Shown: positions 1 to 5,402 of the stretch, piece by piece | Layout of the letters: the number at the start of each line of letters is the position of its first letter | How positions within the stretch are numbered: the stretch's first letter is position 1 | Assembly (NCBI GenBank): GCA_038239195.1 | Contig: JBBSEZ010000572.1 | Span: forward strand, 1-5,402 | Length of the DNA stretch: 5,402 bases | Direction of reading: 5' to 3' | Source of the DNA: JBBSEZ01 sp038239195 | Lineage (GTDB): Bacteria; Planctomycetota; Planctomycetia; Gemmatales; Gemmataceae | Position numbers and translations under genes: made by a program | Notes under the pieces: generated by a model | The model's input: the letters and a program-made list of their open reading frames with translations, nothing else | What the model was told of the DNA's origin: nothing | Databases searched by the model: none

Positions 1-957
1 CAGCGCTGGACGGACTGGAACGAATCCTACTTCGACGGGGCGCTGATGCCGCCCCACATCGGCTTCGACGTGACGGCCGCCCGCAGCCTGGGGGGCTGCG
101 CGCCGACCACCAGCTACGGCGGCCTCATCCAGATCAGCATCAACTGCGGGCTGGCCTTTGGCACCAACGCGGACTGGGTCAACAACCCCAAGGGGGAGGG
201 ACACCTCCACCTCGTCGAGGACCTCCTCCTGCGCTTCACCGTTCGCCAGTTCGTGCTGGAAGTGCGCAAGGAGACGGAGGAGGGCTACGGCGGCTACGGC
301 CCCAAGTTCGCCGCCGAGGCCAACCGCATCGGCAAAGAGTTGCAACTCGGCGCGGTCAAGGCGCGCCGCCGGGGCCACGACGATGCGGCCCTGATCTGCG
401 CCCACTGGCCCCACTGCGTCCGCTCGGAGGACTTCTACGGGGCCGACGTGACGCCGCGCCTGCTGGCGCTGGGACGCGGCGGCAGCGCGGGCGGCGCCAC
501 GCGGCGGGCGCCAGGGCCCAGCGCGGGCTTCCTGGACATGATGTTGTCCTACCTGCGTGCGGGCCAGGCCGAGCAACTGGAACGGCTGCTGAGCGCCCAC
601 CGCGAGCGCCTGGGGCGGGCCCCCACGGAGCGCGGAGCGGTGAGCAGAAAGGTCGAGTCGGGGGAGCAGGACCTCGACGGCTCGCCGCTGGGCGAGGTGC
701 GCTTCGACGCGGACTGGCTGGGGCGGAACGAGGGCCTGGTCCGCAAGATGGTGGGAGCAATCGTCGAGTGCGGCACCTTCGGGGAGGTGCCCTTCCTGGC
801 GGATGCGCTGGAGGCGGCCGGGTGCCGGGAGGACCGGATCTTGCGGCACTTGCGGGCAGACGTCGAACACACCGCTCGGTGCTGGGTGTTGCGGGGATTG
901 ATGGGCCAGGGCGTGGTGGGTCACTCTGCGGGGCCGGGACCTGCGGCAGACGGATGA
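1..957 (+). CDS. SprT-like domain protein lacking its zinc ligands, 5' partial
   Basis: The frame is open from base 1 and ends at TGA 955-957, leaving 318 residues; the true start lies upstream. ATG at 46 is probably internal, because the homologous segment 'WNESYFDGAL' (residues 6-15) precedes it. Residues 6-115 resemble a SprT-like fold: 'NExYFDGxL', 'IQISINCGL', then the active-site helix, then 'GPKFAAEANRIG' (100-111). SprT-like proteins normally bind zinc through HExxH plus a later His in 'GHGxxF'. Here the helix reads 'LLLRFTVRQFVLEV' and the later site 'GYGP', so the positions for H, E, H and H hold R78, F79, R82 and Y99. Proteolysis is therefore unlikely; a binding or scaffold role is inference. 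A 'CAHWPHC' segment follows, then a Gly/Ala-rich linker (about 150-235) and a C-terminal module (about 237-305, 'WLGRNEGLV', 'VPFLADALEAAGC', 'CWVLRGLMG') seen in planctomycete proteins of unknown function. Family assignment is from remembered motifs. Confidence 0.72.
   Translation, partial: QRWTDWNESYFDGALMPPHIGFDVTAARSLGGCAPTTSYGGLIQISINCGLAFGTNADWVNNPKGEGHLHLVEDLLLRFTVRQFVLEVRKETEEGYGGYGPKFAAEANRIGKELQLGAVKARRRGHDDAALICAHWPHCVRSEDFYGADVTPRLLALGRGGSAGGATRRAPGPSAGFLDMMLSYLRAGQAEQLERLLSAHRERLGRAPTERGAVSRKVESGEQDLDGSPLGEVRFDADWLGRNEGLVRKMVGAIVECGTFGEVPFLADALEAAGCREDRILRHLRADVEHTARCWVLRGLMGQGVVGHSAGPGPAADG
706..915 (+). other. C-terminal planctomycete 'LADALExAGC' module of the SprT-like protein
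   Basis: Residues about 237-305 read 'DADWLGRNEGLV...FGEVPFLADALEAAGC...ILRHLR...CWVLRGLMG'. I recognise the pattern W-L-x-W/R-N-(D/E)-G-x-V, (L/V)P-x-LADALE-(D/E/A)-AGC, (D/E)xILxHLR, CWVxxLL from standalone and fused proteins in Gemmata-like planctomycetes and myxobacteria, where its function is not known to me. It is separated from the SprT-like part by a low-complexity linker, so it looks like an independent domain. The domain limits are estimates. Confidence 0.5.
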
Positions 958-1163
958 GCCGCACCAAAAATGTCGTTCGCTGGCGCGGCGGGGTGGGTCG
1001 TCTCTCTGAAAACTGAAAAGAAAGTTACGGTGTCGGGAATGTGGTGCGGACGGGACGGAAGATGGGGCTGGGAATGACCTGGCCAACACGTTCGACGGGC
1101 AGAAGGCCCCCGTTACTCGCTACAGAGGCAAAGGCCATCCAGAACACGAGTCGCGCGTACCTG

Positions 1164-1182
1164 GCCCGGCATTTGTCCGGGC
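1164..1182 (+). promoter_or_regulatory. Small hairpin in the leader of the WD40 gene
   Basis: GCCCGG (1164-1169) and CCGGGC (1177-1182) form a perfect 6-bp GC stem around the 7-base loop CATTTGT. It ends 7 bases before the GGAG at 1190, close enough to affect ribosome access if this region is transcribed as a leader. No T tract follows, so it is not an intrinsic terminator. In DNA this GC-rich, such a stem may also arise by chance. Confidence 0.3.
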
Positions 1183-1189
1183 GAACTTT

Positions 1190-1193
1190 GGAG
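1190..1193 (+). promoter_or_regulatory. Ribosome binding site of the WD40 gene
   Basis: GGAG at 1190-1193 lies 11 bases before ATG 1205. The spacing is somewhat long and the match modest. The start is supported mainly by the signal-peptide-like sequence that begins exactly there. Confidence 0.45.
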
Positions 1194-1204
1194 CAGGGCA
1201 TCCG

Positions 1205-1297
1205 ATGCGAATACGACATACCACTTGGGCAGTAGCTCTGTCCTCGGCCGTTGTGTCCGGCCTCGTGGCGACAAGGGAGGCCGCTCACAGCGCCGCG
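1205..1297 (+). other. Predicted Sec signal peptide of the WD40 protein
   Basis: Residues 1-31 show a positively charged n-region (R2, R4, H5), a roughly 14-residue hydrophobic stretch (9-22) and a run of small residues before a Pro/Ser-rich segment. Cleavage near 'AHSAA' is plausible but the exact site cannot be fixed by eye. No lipobox cysteine is present, so a lipoprotein is unlikely. Confidence 0.6.
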
Positions 1298-2866
1298 CCC
1301 CCTTCGCCCCGCACCGATTCCGCCTCGGGGCCCAAGCTCTCTACTCGGCTCCCCCCGTTCAGGCTCATTCGCGTCATCCAAGCCCATCGTGAGTCGATTA
1401 GCACGATGAGCTTTTCCCCGGATGGTACGGTGCTCGCCTCAGCGGGGGACATGTCCGTGTGCTTGTGGGACGTCCGGACAGGGAGAAAACGTCGGGAGAC
1501 ACGCCTGGGGGGGGGGGACTATCTCTGGTTCGCTTATTACTGCGCCGAGGGCCGTATTCTCATTTGCGCAAAGGGGGCTGGCCAGTACCTGTATTTGCTC
1601 GACGCGAGCTCTTTGAAGGTACGCGACATGGTTAGCCTTCGAGGCCCAGCCGCTCACAGAAGGTATACGCGCGTATCGCCCGACGGGAAGCTCCTCGCGA
1701 TCAGCCTGAGGGGAACGGTTCGCCTTTACGATGCCGCGACGGGGAGGCGGCTTGGCGACGTTCGCCTGAAGAAGACCGACGAGGACTCGGGCTACGTTGC
1801 CTGGGCGCCTGATGGCCGGACGATTGCTGTGGGGATCCGGGCCAAACAAGAGGTGCGACTCTGCGACGTGAAAAAAGGCAAAGAGGTAAGCCGAGTATCC
1901 CTCCCAACGACCTCCGAGGCTGCGTGGGGGGAGGGGCACCTGGAGACGTTGGTGTTTGCCCCGTGCCGAAAAGTACTCGCGGTCGTCCACCGGGCCGACA
2001 ACGTCATCGACGTATGCAACCTGGACGAGGGAGCACGATGGCGTCGGATCACCTGGGAGCGCATTCGCGCCCCGCGCAAGCAGGACGAAGAGGAACACCC
2101 TGAGTACCCGTTCCTCGATTCCAGAGTGGTAGATCTGGCCTTTTCGCCCGACGGCAAGACGTTGGCGGTGTCAGGCATGGAAGGTAAGATTCGGCTCTGG
2201 GAAGTCGCCACAGGCGGACTCCGGCACCAGGCGGACATCCAACCCTGCACGCTCCTTTTCTCCCCCTCCGGCTCGTTGCTGGCCACGAACGGGACCGACG
2301 GGACCATCCGTCTTTGGGACTGGCGCGATCCAGGCCTGGCGCGTCCGGCTCGGCTGACGGAGAAGGCACTCGACCAACTGTGGGCCGACTGCGCCTCGCG
2401 CGACGCAGCCATCGGCTACCGAGCAATCGCCGGGCTACGCGCTGCACCGAAGCAATCGGTCGAGCTCCTTGCCAAGTGGCTGATGCGCGTGGAGCCGGTG
2501 ACGGCCAAGCAACTGGGCCAGTTGGTGGCCGAACTGGACGACGCCGACTTCGACGTCCGCGAGCGCGCTTCCGAACGCATCGTCGCGTTGGGCCGGGTGG
2601 CGGAGGCAACGTTGCGCGAGGCGCAGGCGCGGCGGCCTTCCCTCGAGATGCACAAGAGGATCGCCCTGTTGTTGGCCGCCCTGGAGCACCCCTCGCCTAC
2701 GCAGTTGCGCGTGCTGCGCTCGGTGGAAGTCCTGGAGTGCCTGGCCACTCCGGAAGCCAGGCGCCTGCTGGCCCGGCTCGCCAGCGGCGCGGCCGGGGCG
2801 CCCGCAACAGAAGATGCGCGGGCGGCACACGCACGTTTGACGAGAAGCCAAGCCGGGCGCCCTTGA
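1205..2866 (+). CDS. Exported WD40 beta-propeller protein with HEAT-like C-terminal domain
   Basis: The protein has 553 residues. Residues 1-31 look like a Sec signal peptide: basic start 'MRIRHTTW', hydrophobic core 'AVALSSAVVSGLVA', small residues 'AHSAA'. Seven blades can be counted at about 58-95, 100-140, 150-187, 193-232, 244-280, 307-341 and 344-373, enough for one closed propeller. Blades 1, 6 and 7 are canonical ('FSPDGxxLA' with 'LWDV', 'LWEV', 'LWDW'); blades 2-5 are degenerate ('LLDA', 'LYDA', 'LCDV', 'VCNL'). From residue 384 ('LTEKALDQLWADCASRDAA') to about 548 comes an alpha-helical domain typical of Gemmataceae WD40 proteins, including a HEAT-like unit 'LDDADFDVRERASERIVAL' and 'RSVEVLECLATPEARRLL'. 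The likely role is a protein-interaction scaffold outside the cytoplasm; the partner is unknown. No catalytic motif is visible. A G11 run interrupts blade 2. The gene downstream begins 100 bp later on the same strand. Confidence 0.9.
   Translation: MRIRHTTWAVALSSAVVSGLVATREAAHSAAPPSPRTDSASGPKLSTRLPPFRLIRVIQAHRESISTMSFSPDGTVLASAGDMSVCLWDVRTGRKRRETRLGGGDYLWFAYYCAEGRILICAKGAGQYLYLLDASSLKVRDMVSLRGPAAHRRYTRVSPDGKLLAISLRGTVRLYDAATGRRLGDVRLKKTDEDSGYVAWAPDGRTIAVGIRAKQEVRLCDVKKGKEVSRVSLPTTSEAAWGEGHLETLVFAPCRKVLAVVHRADNVIDVCNLDEGARWRRITWERIRAPRKQDEEEHPEYPFLDSRVVDLAFSPDGKTLAVSGMEGKIRLWEVATGGLRHQADIQPCTLLFSPSGSLLATNGTDGTIRLWDWRDPGLARPARLTEKALDQLWADCASRDAAIGYRAIAGLRAAPKQSVELLAKWLMRVEPVTAKQLGQLVAELDDADFDVRERASERIVALGRVAEATLREAQARRPSLEMHKRIALLLAALEHPSPTQLRVLRSVEVLECLATPEARRLLARLASGAAGAPATEDARAAHARLTRSQAGRP
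1507..1517 (+). repeat. G11 homopolymer inside the WD40 coding sequence
   Basis: Eleven consecutive G, read as CTG GGG GGG GGG GAC (Leu-Gly-Gly-Gly-Asp), lie around residues 101-105 in blade 2. Loss of one G would end translation at TGA 1614-1616, and gain of one G at TAG 1633-1635. Either would remove most of the propeller and the whole C-terminal domain. Confidence 0.95.
2354..2848 (+). other. Gemmataceae-type HEAT-like C-terminal domain of the WD40 protein
   Basis: Residues 384-548 follow the last propeller blade. The order of landmarks, 'L-x-LWADxA..DA..YRAI..L', 'LVAELDDADFDVRERAS', 'R..LLLAALEHPSPTQLRVLRSVEVLE', 'ATPEARRLLARLASGAAGA', matches a domain I know repeatedly as the tail of WD40 proteins in Gemmata-like genomes. 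The 'DFDVRERAS' part resembles a HEAT/PBS-lyase repeat. It is predicted all-helical; its function is unknown. Confidence 0.65.
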
Positions 2867-2874
2867 AAAAGGGC
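2859..2874 (+). other. Hairpin spanning the WD40 stop codon
   Basis: GCCCTT (2859-2864) and AAGGGC (2869-2874) form a perfect 6-bp stem with a GAAA loop (2865-2868), a GNRA-type tetraloop. The stop codon TGA 2864-2866 sits at the stem-loop boundary. There is no T run after it, so it is not a typical intrinsic terminator. Confidence 0.4.
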
Positions 2875-2966
2875 CAAGGGCTCTTGCCCGCTCGAACCGA
2901 GCCCGAATGGTTGCCCGTGAAAGGCCCTTGTGGCCGTGTCCTGTCCTTCCTCCAAGGAGTTGAACC
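2867..2966 (+). other. Short spacer rich in inverted repeats
   Basis: This 100-bp spacer lies between the WD40 gene and the beta-helix gene. Competing stems are visible: GGGC 2878-2881 with GCCC 2886-2889; GCTCG 2890-2894 with CGAGC 2898-2902; and a long-range 10-bp stem pairing 2872-2881 with 2924-2929 plus 2932-2935, with GT bulged at 2930-2931. It could be a processed leader, an attenuating structure or chance in GC-rich DNA. No promoter boxes stand out. Confidence 0.4.
2954..2959 (+). promoter_or_regulatory. Strong Shine-Dalgarno deciding a GTG start
   Basis: AAGGAG at 2954-2959 is followed by a 7-base spacer and GTG at 2967. An in-frame TGA at 2961-2963 lies between them, so no earlier start in this frame is possible. 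The site and stop together fix GTG 2967 as the start of the surface-protein gene. Confidence 0.85.
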
Positions 2967-5402
2967 GTGTTGTTCGCGAAATCGTGGCTGAGCAGGTGGT
3001 TGAACGAGGCTCGCGGGCATCGGCCGGAGCGCAGGTGGACCGTGTTGCTCTCGGTCGAACGCCTCGAAGACCGCTGTCTCCTGGCGGCGCCGCCGTTTAT
3101 TACGCCACCGCTGATGGTGACGACGGTCAGCGACAACGGCAACGACGCGAGCCCGCTCGTGGGCTCGCTCCGCAAGGCCATTCTCGATGCGAACCGCACT
3201 CCCGGGTTGAACACGATCCTCTTCAACATTACCGACCCCAAAATCGACCCCCGCGCCGTGAAAATTACGATCAAAATTAAGGCCCTGCCGCAGATCATCG
3301 ACCCGGTCATCATCGACGCGGCGACGCAGCCCGCCGGCAGGGCGCGGCAAAACATCATTCTCCAAGGGGATTTCGGCGGCACGAAGACCATTGCCAATGG
3401 CCTCACCTTCGCCGCCGGCTCGGCCGGGAGCAAAGTCTTCGGCCTCACCATCCAGGACTTCAGCGGGGATGGCATTTTGCTGGACAAGGTCGGCGAGTGC
3501 TGGATCGGAGGGACCGCCGCCAACCAGGCCGATACGATCATCCGCAACGAGCTGAACGGGATCGAGATCAAAGGTGACGGCGCGACCGAAAACCACGTCA
3601 TCGCGGACTTCATCGGCACAAACTCCCTCTCGGGAACTGGGCTCGGCAACAAAAGGGATGGCGTCCTGATCGGCCCCGGCGCCTTCAACAATTACATTGG
3701 CGGGTCCACCGAAAAAGAGCGCAACGTCATCTCCGCGAATGGGCGGAATGGAATCAAGATCTGGTTGTCCAGCAATAACGTGATCGCCGGGAACTACATC
3801 GGGACGACTGTGGATGGGAAGAGCACTGTCGTGGTCGCCGGGGACGTCCACCGGCTGGGAAATGAGGGAAATGGGATATTCGTCGGAGGGACCACGGCCG
3901 CGAACAACTCGATCGGTGGCTTGGTCATGGTCGTGCGCGGTGAGCTCGTGAGGCCCAGTAACTTCATTTCGGGAAACAAGGGTAGCGGCATCAGCATTTT
4001 CCGGACCAGCAGCACGTTCGTCTTCGGCAACTTCATCGGTGTCGATAAAACGGGCAAAAAAGGGCTTGGAAACGGGAGGGATGGGATCTCGATTCTCAAC
4101 GGTTCGAGCATCACGATCGGGGGGGCCTTTGCTCAGGACAGGAACATCATCTCCGCCAACGGGGCCAAGGACACAGCCTTCTCAGGGATCTCGGTGGACC
4201 TCAAGGCGAAAGTCGTCAAGATTGAAAATAACTACATCGGCACGAAGAACGACGGCACGGGCGTGCTTGGCAACAAGGGCTGGGGCATCATTTTCGGTGC
4301 GGAAGTCACGGACAGCGAAGAAAAACGCAATCTCATGAAGAACAACGGGAGTGGAAACGACACCAGGGACGTGTCGGGGAAGAATAAGATCTGGAAGCCG
4401 AAAATCCCTATCGGGGGCGCTGGGTTGTCCATCGACATTGGCCCCTTGGGAGTCACCACGGCCGGCATGCCCGTCCTCACGTCAGCCGTAGTCTCGGGCA
4501 ACACCACCGTGGTGGCCGGGTCGCTTACCGGCATCCCCAACTCCAGTTTCACCCTCGAGTTCTTCGGCAATCAGACAGCCGGCCCCTCGGGCTACGGCCC
4601 CGCTGAGCAGTTCCTCGGCGACACCACCGTGACTACGAACGCCAGCGGGAACGCCACGTATTCCGTCACACTCAATGCCGTTTACGGCCTTTACGTCACC
4701 GCGACGTCGACTGGCACCTCGCAGGACGGCAACACGTCCGAGTTCGCCCAAGATATCGCCATCACCGGTGGTTCGTCCACCCTGCCGCCTGCCCCCACCG
4801 TGACTGCGCTCGACGTTACCTCCGGCCCCACGTCGGGCGGTACGACAGTCCAGATCACGGGGACCAACTTCCAGACAATTACCGAAGTGGACGTGGGCGG
4901 AGCCCCCGCCGATTTCACGCGCAGTTCCACCACCTCGCTGACCATCACCATTCCCGCCGAGGGCTCCGGCACGGTGGACGTGATGGTCGTTACCCCGAGC
5001 GGGACATCCGCTTTCTCCACCGCCGACCGCTACACCTTCGTCGCCGTCCCCGCCCCCGACGTCACCGCCCTCAGCGCCTCCACCGGCACCACCCCCGGCG
5101 GCACGCTCGTCACGATCACCGGCCACCGCTTTACCGGCACCCAAACCATCTTCTTCGGCTCCGTCCCCGCCGCCAGCTTCGTCGTCCTCAACGACACCCA
5201 GATCGTCGCCGTCGCACCCGCCCAGTTCGCCGGCGCCTTCGACGTCACCGTCCTCACGCCCACCGGCACTTCCGCCGTCTCCGCCGCCGACCTGTTCACC
5301 TACACCGCCGCGGCCGCCCCCACCGTCTCCGCCCTCGCCATCTCCACCGGCACCACCGCCGGCGGCGCCGTCGTCACCATCACCGGCACCGGCCTGGCCT
5401 CC
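2967..5402 (+). CDS. Planctomycete surface protein: beta-helix repeats plus IPT/TIG domains, 3' partial
   Basis: The frame opens at GTG 2967 and has no stop through 5402 (812 residues, incomplete). The N-terminus 'MLFAKSWLSRWLNEARGHRP' leads to 'LSVERLEDRCLLA' (28-40), the planctomycete LEPR/LEDR-type segment of secreted giant proteins. Residues about 50-90 resemble a CSLREA-type segment ('VTTVSDNGND', 'GSLRKAILDAN', 'NTILFNI'). A right-handed beta-helix follows (about 106-470), with 'ALPQI', 'IDAATQP', 'GLTIQDFSGDGI' and four '(Y/F)IG(T/V)' units whose Ile falls at 216, 278, 357 and 424. Residues about 498-595 ('FTLEFFGN', 'FLGDTTVTTNASGN', 'TSEFA') look like the beta-sandwich that often follows such repeats. 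IPT/TIG domains occupy about 609-691, 694-779 and 785 onward. A cell-surface or extracellular structural, adhesive or carbohydrate-binding role is likely; no catalytic site is recognisable. Codon use shifts strongly towards C-ending codons in the IPT part. Confidence 0.9.
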   Translation, partial: MLFAKSWLSRWLNEARGHRPERRWTVLLSVERLEDRCLLAAPPFITPPLMVTTVSDNGNDASPLVGSLRKAILDANRTPGLNTILFNITDPKIDPRAVKITIKIKALPQIIDPVIIDAATQPAGRARQNIILQGDFGGTKTIANGLTFAAGSAGSKVFGLTIQDFSGDGILLDKVGECWIGGTAANQADTIIRNELNGIEIKGDGATENHVIADFIGTNSLSGTGLGNKRDGVLIGPGAFNNYIGGSTEKERNVISANGRNGIKIWLSSNNVIAGNYIGTTVDGKSTVVVAGDVHRLGNEGNGIFVGGTTAANNSIGGLVMVVRGELVRPSNFISGNKGSGISIFRTSSTFVFGNFIGVDKTGKKGLGNGRDGISILNGSSITIGGAFAQDRNIISANGAKDTAFSGISVDLKAKVVKIENNYIGTKNDGTGVLGNKGWGIIFGAEVTDSEEKRNLMKNNGSGNDTRDVSGKNKIWKPKIPIGGAGLSIDIGPLGVTTAGMPVLTSAVVSGNTTVVAGSLTGIPNSSFTLEFFGNQTAGPSGYGPAEQFLGDTTVTTNASGNATYSVTLNAVYGLYVTATSTGTSQDGNTSEFAQDIAITGGSSTLPPAPTVTALDVTSGPTSGGTTVQITGTNFQTITEVDVGGAPADFTRSSTTSLTITIPAEGSGTVDVMVVTPSGTSAFSTADRYTFVAVPAPDVTALSASTGTTPGGTLVTITGHRFTGTQTIFFGSVPAASFVVLNDTQIVAVAPAQFAGAFDVTVLTPTGTSAVSAADLFTYTAAAAPTVSALAISTGTTAGGAVVTITGTGLAS
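3048..3086 (+). other. LEPR/LEDR-type N-terminal motif of the surface protein
   Basis: 'LSVERLEDRCLLA' (residues 28-40) follows a basic N-terminus and is followed by 'APP'. This short motif near the N-terminus recurs in large secreted proteins of planctomycetes and is thought to act in targeting. Here the usual Pro or Asp position is Asp and a Cys precedes 'LLA'. It lies in the frame that begins at GTG 2967 and would be lost if ATG 3114 were taken as start. Confidence 0.75.
3612..4300 (+). repeat. Degenerate beta-helix repeats ('(Y/F)IG(T/V)...LGN...IGG...N(V/I)ISANG')
   Basis: Four units begin at nt 3612, 3798, 4035 and 4236, spaced 62, 79 and 67 residues. Each starts with IGT or IGV and, with variation, runs through 'LGN..DG(V/I).I', 'N..IGG', 'RN(V/I)ISANG..GI.I' and ends near a GN or NN before the next '(Y/F)IG'. 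Unit 2 carries an insertion ('VVVAGDVHR' and 'LVMVVRGELVRP') and its 'SANG' reads 'SGNK'. Unit 4 degenerates into the next domain. Divergence is at protein level; no long DNA-level identity is evident. Confidence 0.8.
4791..5402 (+). repeat. Tandem IPT/TIG domains, period 261-264 bp
   Basis: Equivalent Leu codons at 4809, 5070 and 5334 give periods of 261 and 264 bp (87 and 88 residues). Each domain has 'P.VTAL..S.G...GGT.V.ITG..F', a central 'I.FG..PA.F' and ends '.V.TP.GTSA.S.AD.(Y/F)T(F/Y)'. Over 60 aligned bases from each Leu codon, repeats 2 and 3 match at 48 and repeats 1 and 2 at 38 (counted by eye), so the later copies are closer relatives. The third copy is cut by the window end. Confidence 0.85.

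Larger units (their letters stand above)
958..1204 (+). other. Non-coding spacer before the WD40 gene
   Basis: This 247-base gap follows the TGA of the SprT-like gene. An A-rich patch at 1007-1025 stands out from the GC-rich surroundings and might belong to a promoter, but I cannot place convincing -35 and -10 boxes. No hairpin followed by a T run is visible after 957, so no intrinsic terminator can be called. A small hairpin at 1164-1182 and a GGAG at 1190 lie at the downstream end. A 64-codon frame at 1041-1235 overlaps the next gene's start and looks like chance. Confidence 0.6.

Noticed and set aside
46..48. ATG as the start of the SprT-like gene
   Set aside because: The frame is open to base 1 and the upstream residues 'WNESYFDGAL' fit the conserved beginning of SprT-like domains, so the true start is outside the window.
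229..260. Sequencing frameshift as the cause of the missing HExxH
   Set aside because: The other two local frames read 'SCASPFASSC' and 'PALHRSPVR', neither of which contains HExxH, and the main frame matches the family on both sides.
356..967. Minus-strand Pro/Arg-rich open frame opposite the SprT-like gene
   Set aside because: Composition is typical of antisense GC-rich coding sequence, and the + strand frame matches recognised motifs.
1000..1040. Promoter in the A-rich patch upstream of the WD40 gene
   Set aside because: The patch is unusual for this GC-rich DNA, but no -35/-10 pair with sensible spacing could be identified, so no promoter feature is called.
1041..1235. Small + strand frame of 64 codons in the spacer before the WD40 gene
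   Set aside because: It overlaps the WD40 start and signal peptide in another frame, has no good ribosome binding site and no recognisable similarity.
2435..3691. Long minus-strand open frame of 418 codons
   Set aside because: It covers the end of the WD40 gene, the spacer and the start of the surface-protein gene, both well supported on the + strand. Its protein shows no recognisable domain and its openness follows from the strong third-position C/G bias of the opposite strand.
2697..3851. Second long minus-strand open frame of 384 codons
   Set aside because: It reads opposite the beta-helix coding region. The Asp/Val/Gly-rich product is what antisense translation of such a sequence gives.
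4482..5144. Minus-strand open frame rich in Gly, Asp and Val
   Set aside because: Low-complexity antisense of the C-ending codons in the IPT region; no motif and no ribosome binding site considered convincing.
1..5402. CRISPR array, insertion sequence, tRNA or rRNA
   Set aside because: No short regularly spaced identical repeats, transposase, terminal inverted repeats or recognisable structural RNA sequence were seen. The only tandem repeats are protein-coding.

Overview
This is high-GC bacterial DNA with three protein-coding genes, all on the + strand. Together they point to a planctomycete, most likely of the Gemmata/Gemmataceae type. Three features support this: (i) a SprT-like protein ending in an Asp/Ala-rich 'xLPxLADALExAGC...CWVxxLL' module that I know from planctomycete and myxobacterial proteins; (ii) an exported WD40 propeller joined to the helical C-terminal domain common in Gemmataceae; (iii) a large surface protein whose N-terminus carries the planctomycete 'LExLEDRxLLA' motif. 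The assignment rests on recognised sequence patterns, not on a database search.

Layout. Positions 1-957 hold the 3' part of a gene for a SprT-like protein whose zinc-binding residues all appear to be replaced, so it is probably a pseudo-metalloprotease. Positions 958-1204 are non-coding, with an A-rich patch and a small hairpin just before the next ribosome binding site. Positions 1205-2866 encode a complete, probably exported, seven-bladed WD40 protein with a HEAT-like C-terminal domain; a run of 11 G lies inside its reading frame. Positions 2867-2966 are a short spacer dense in inverted repeats. A GTG-initiated gene begins at 2967 after a strong Shine-Dalgarno and stays open to the window end at 5402. 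It encodes a surface-type protein: LEDR-type N-terminal segment, CSLREA-like segment, right-handed beta-helix repeats, a beta-sandwich-like domain, then tandem IPT/TIG domains that continue beyond the window.

How the genes work together. I see no pathway or clear operon logic linking them. The WD40 gene and the beta-helix gene are 100 bp apart and may be co-transcribed, and both products appear to leave the cytoplasm. The SprT-like gene is separated by 247 bp and looks independent. I did not find a convincing new biological system. The most informative oddities are the degenerate SprT active site, the G11 tract in the WD40 gene, and the sharp codon-use change in the IPT repeats.
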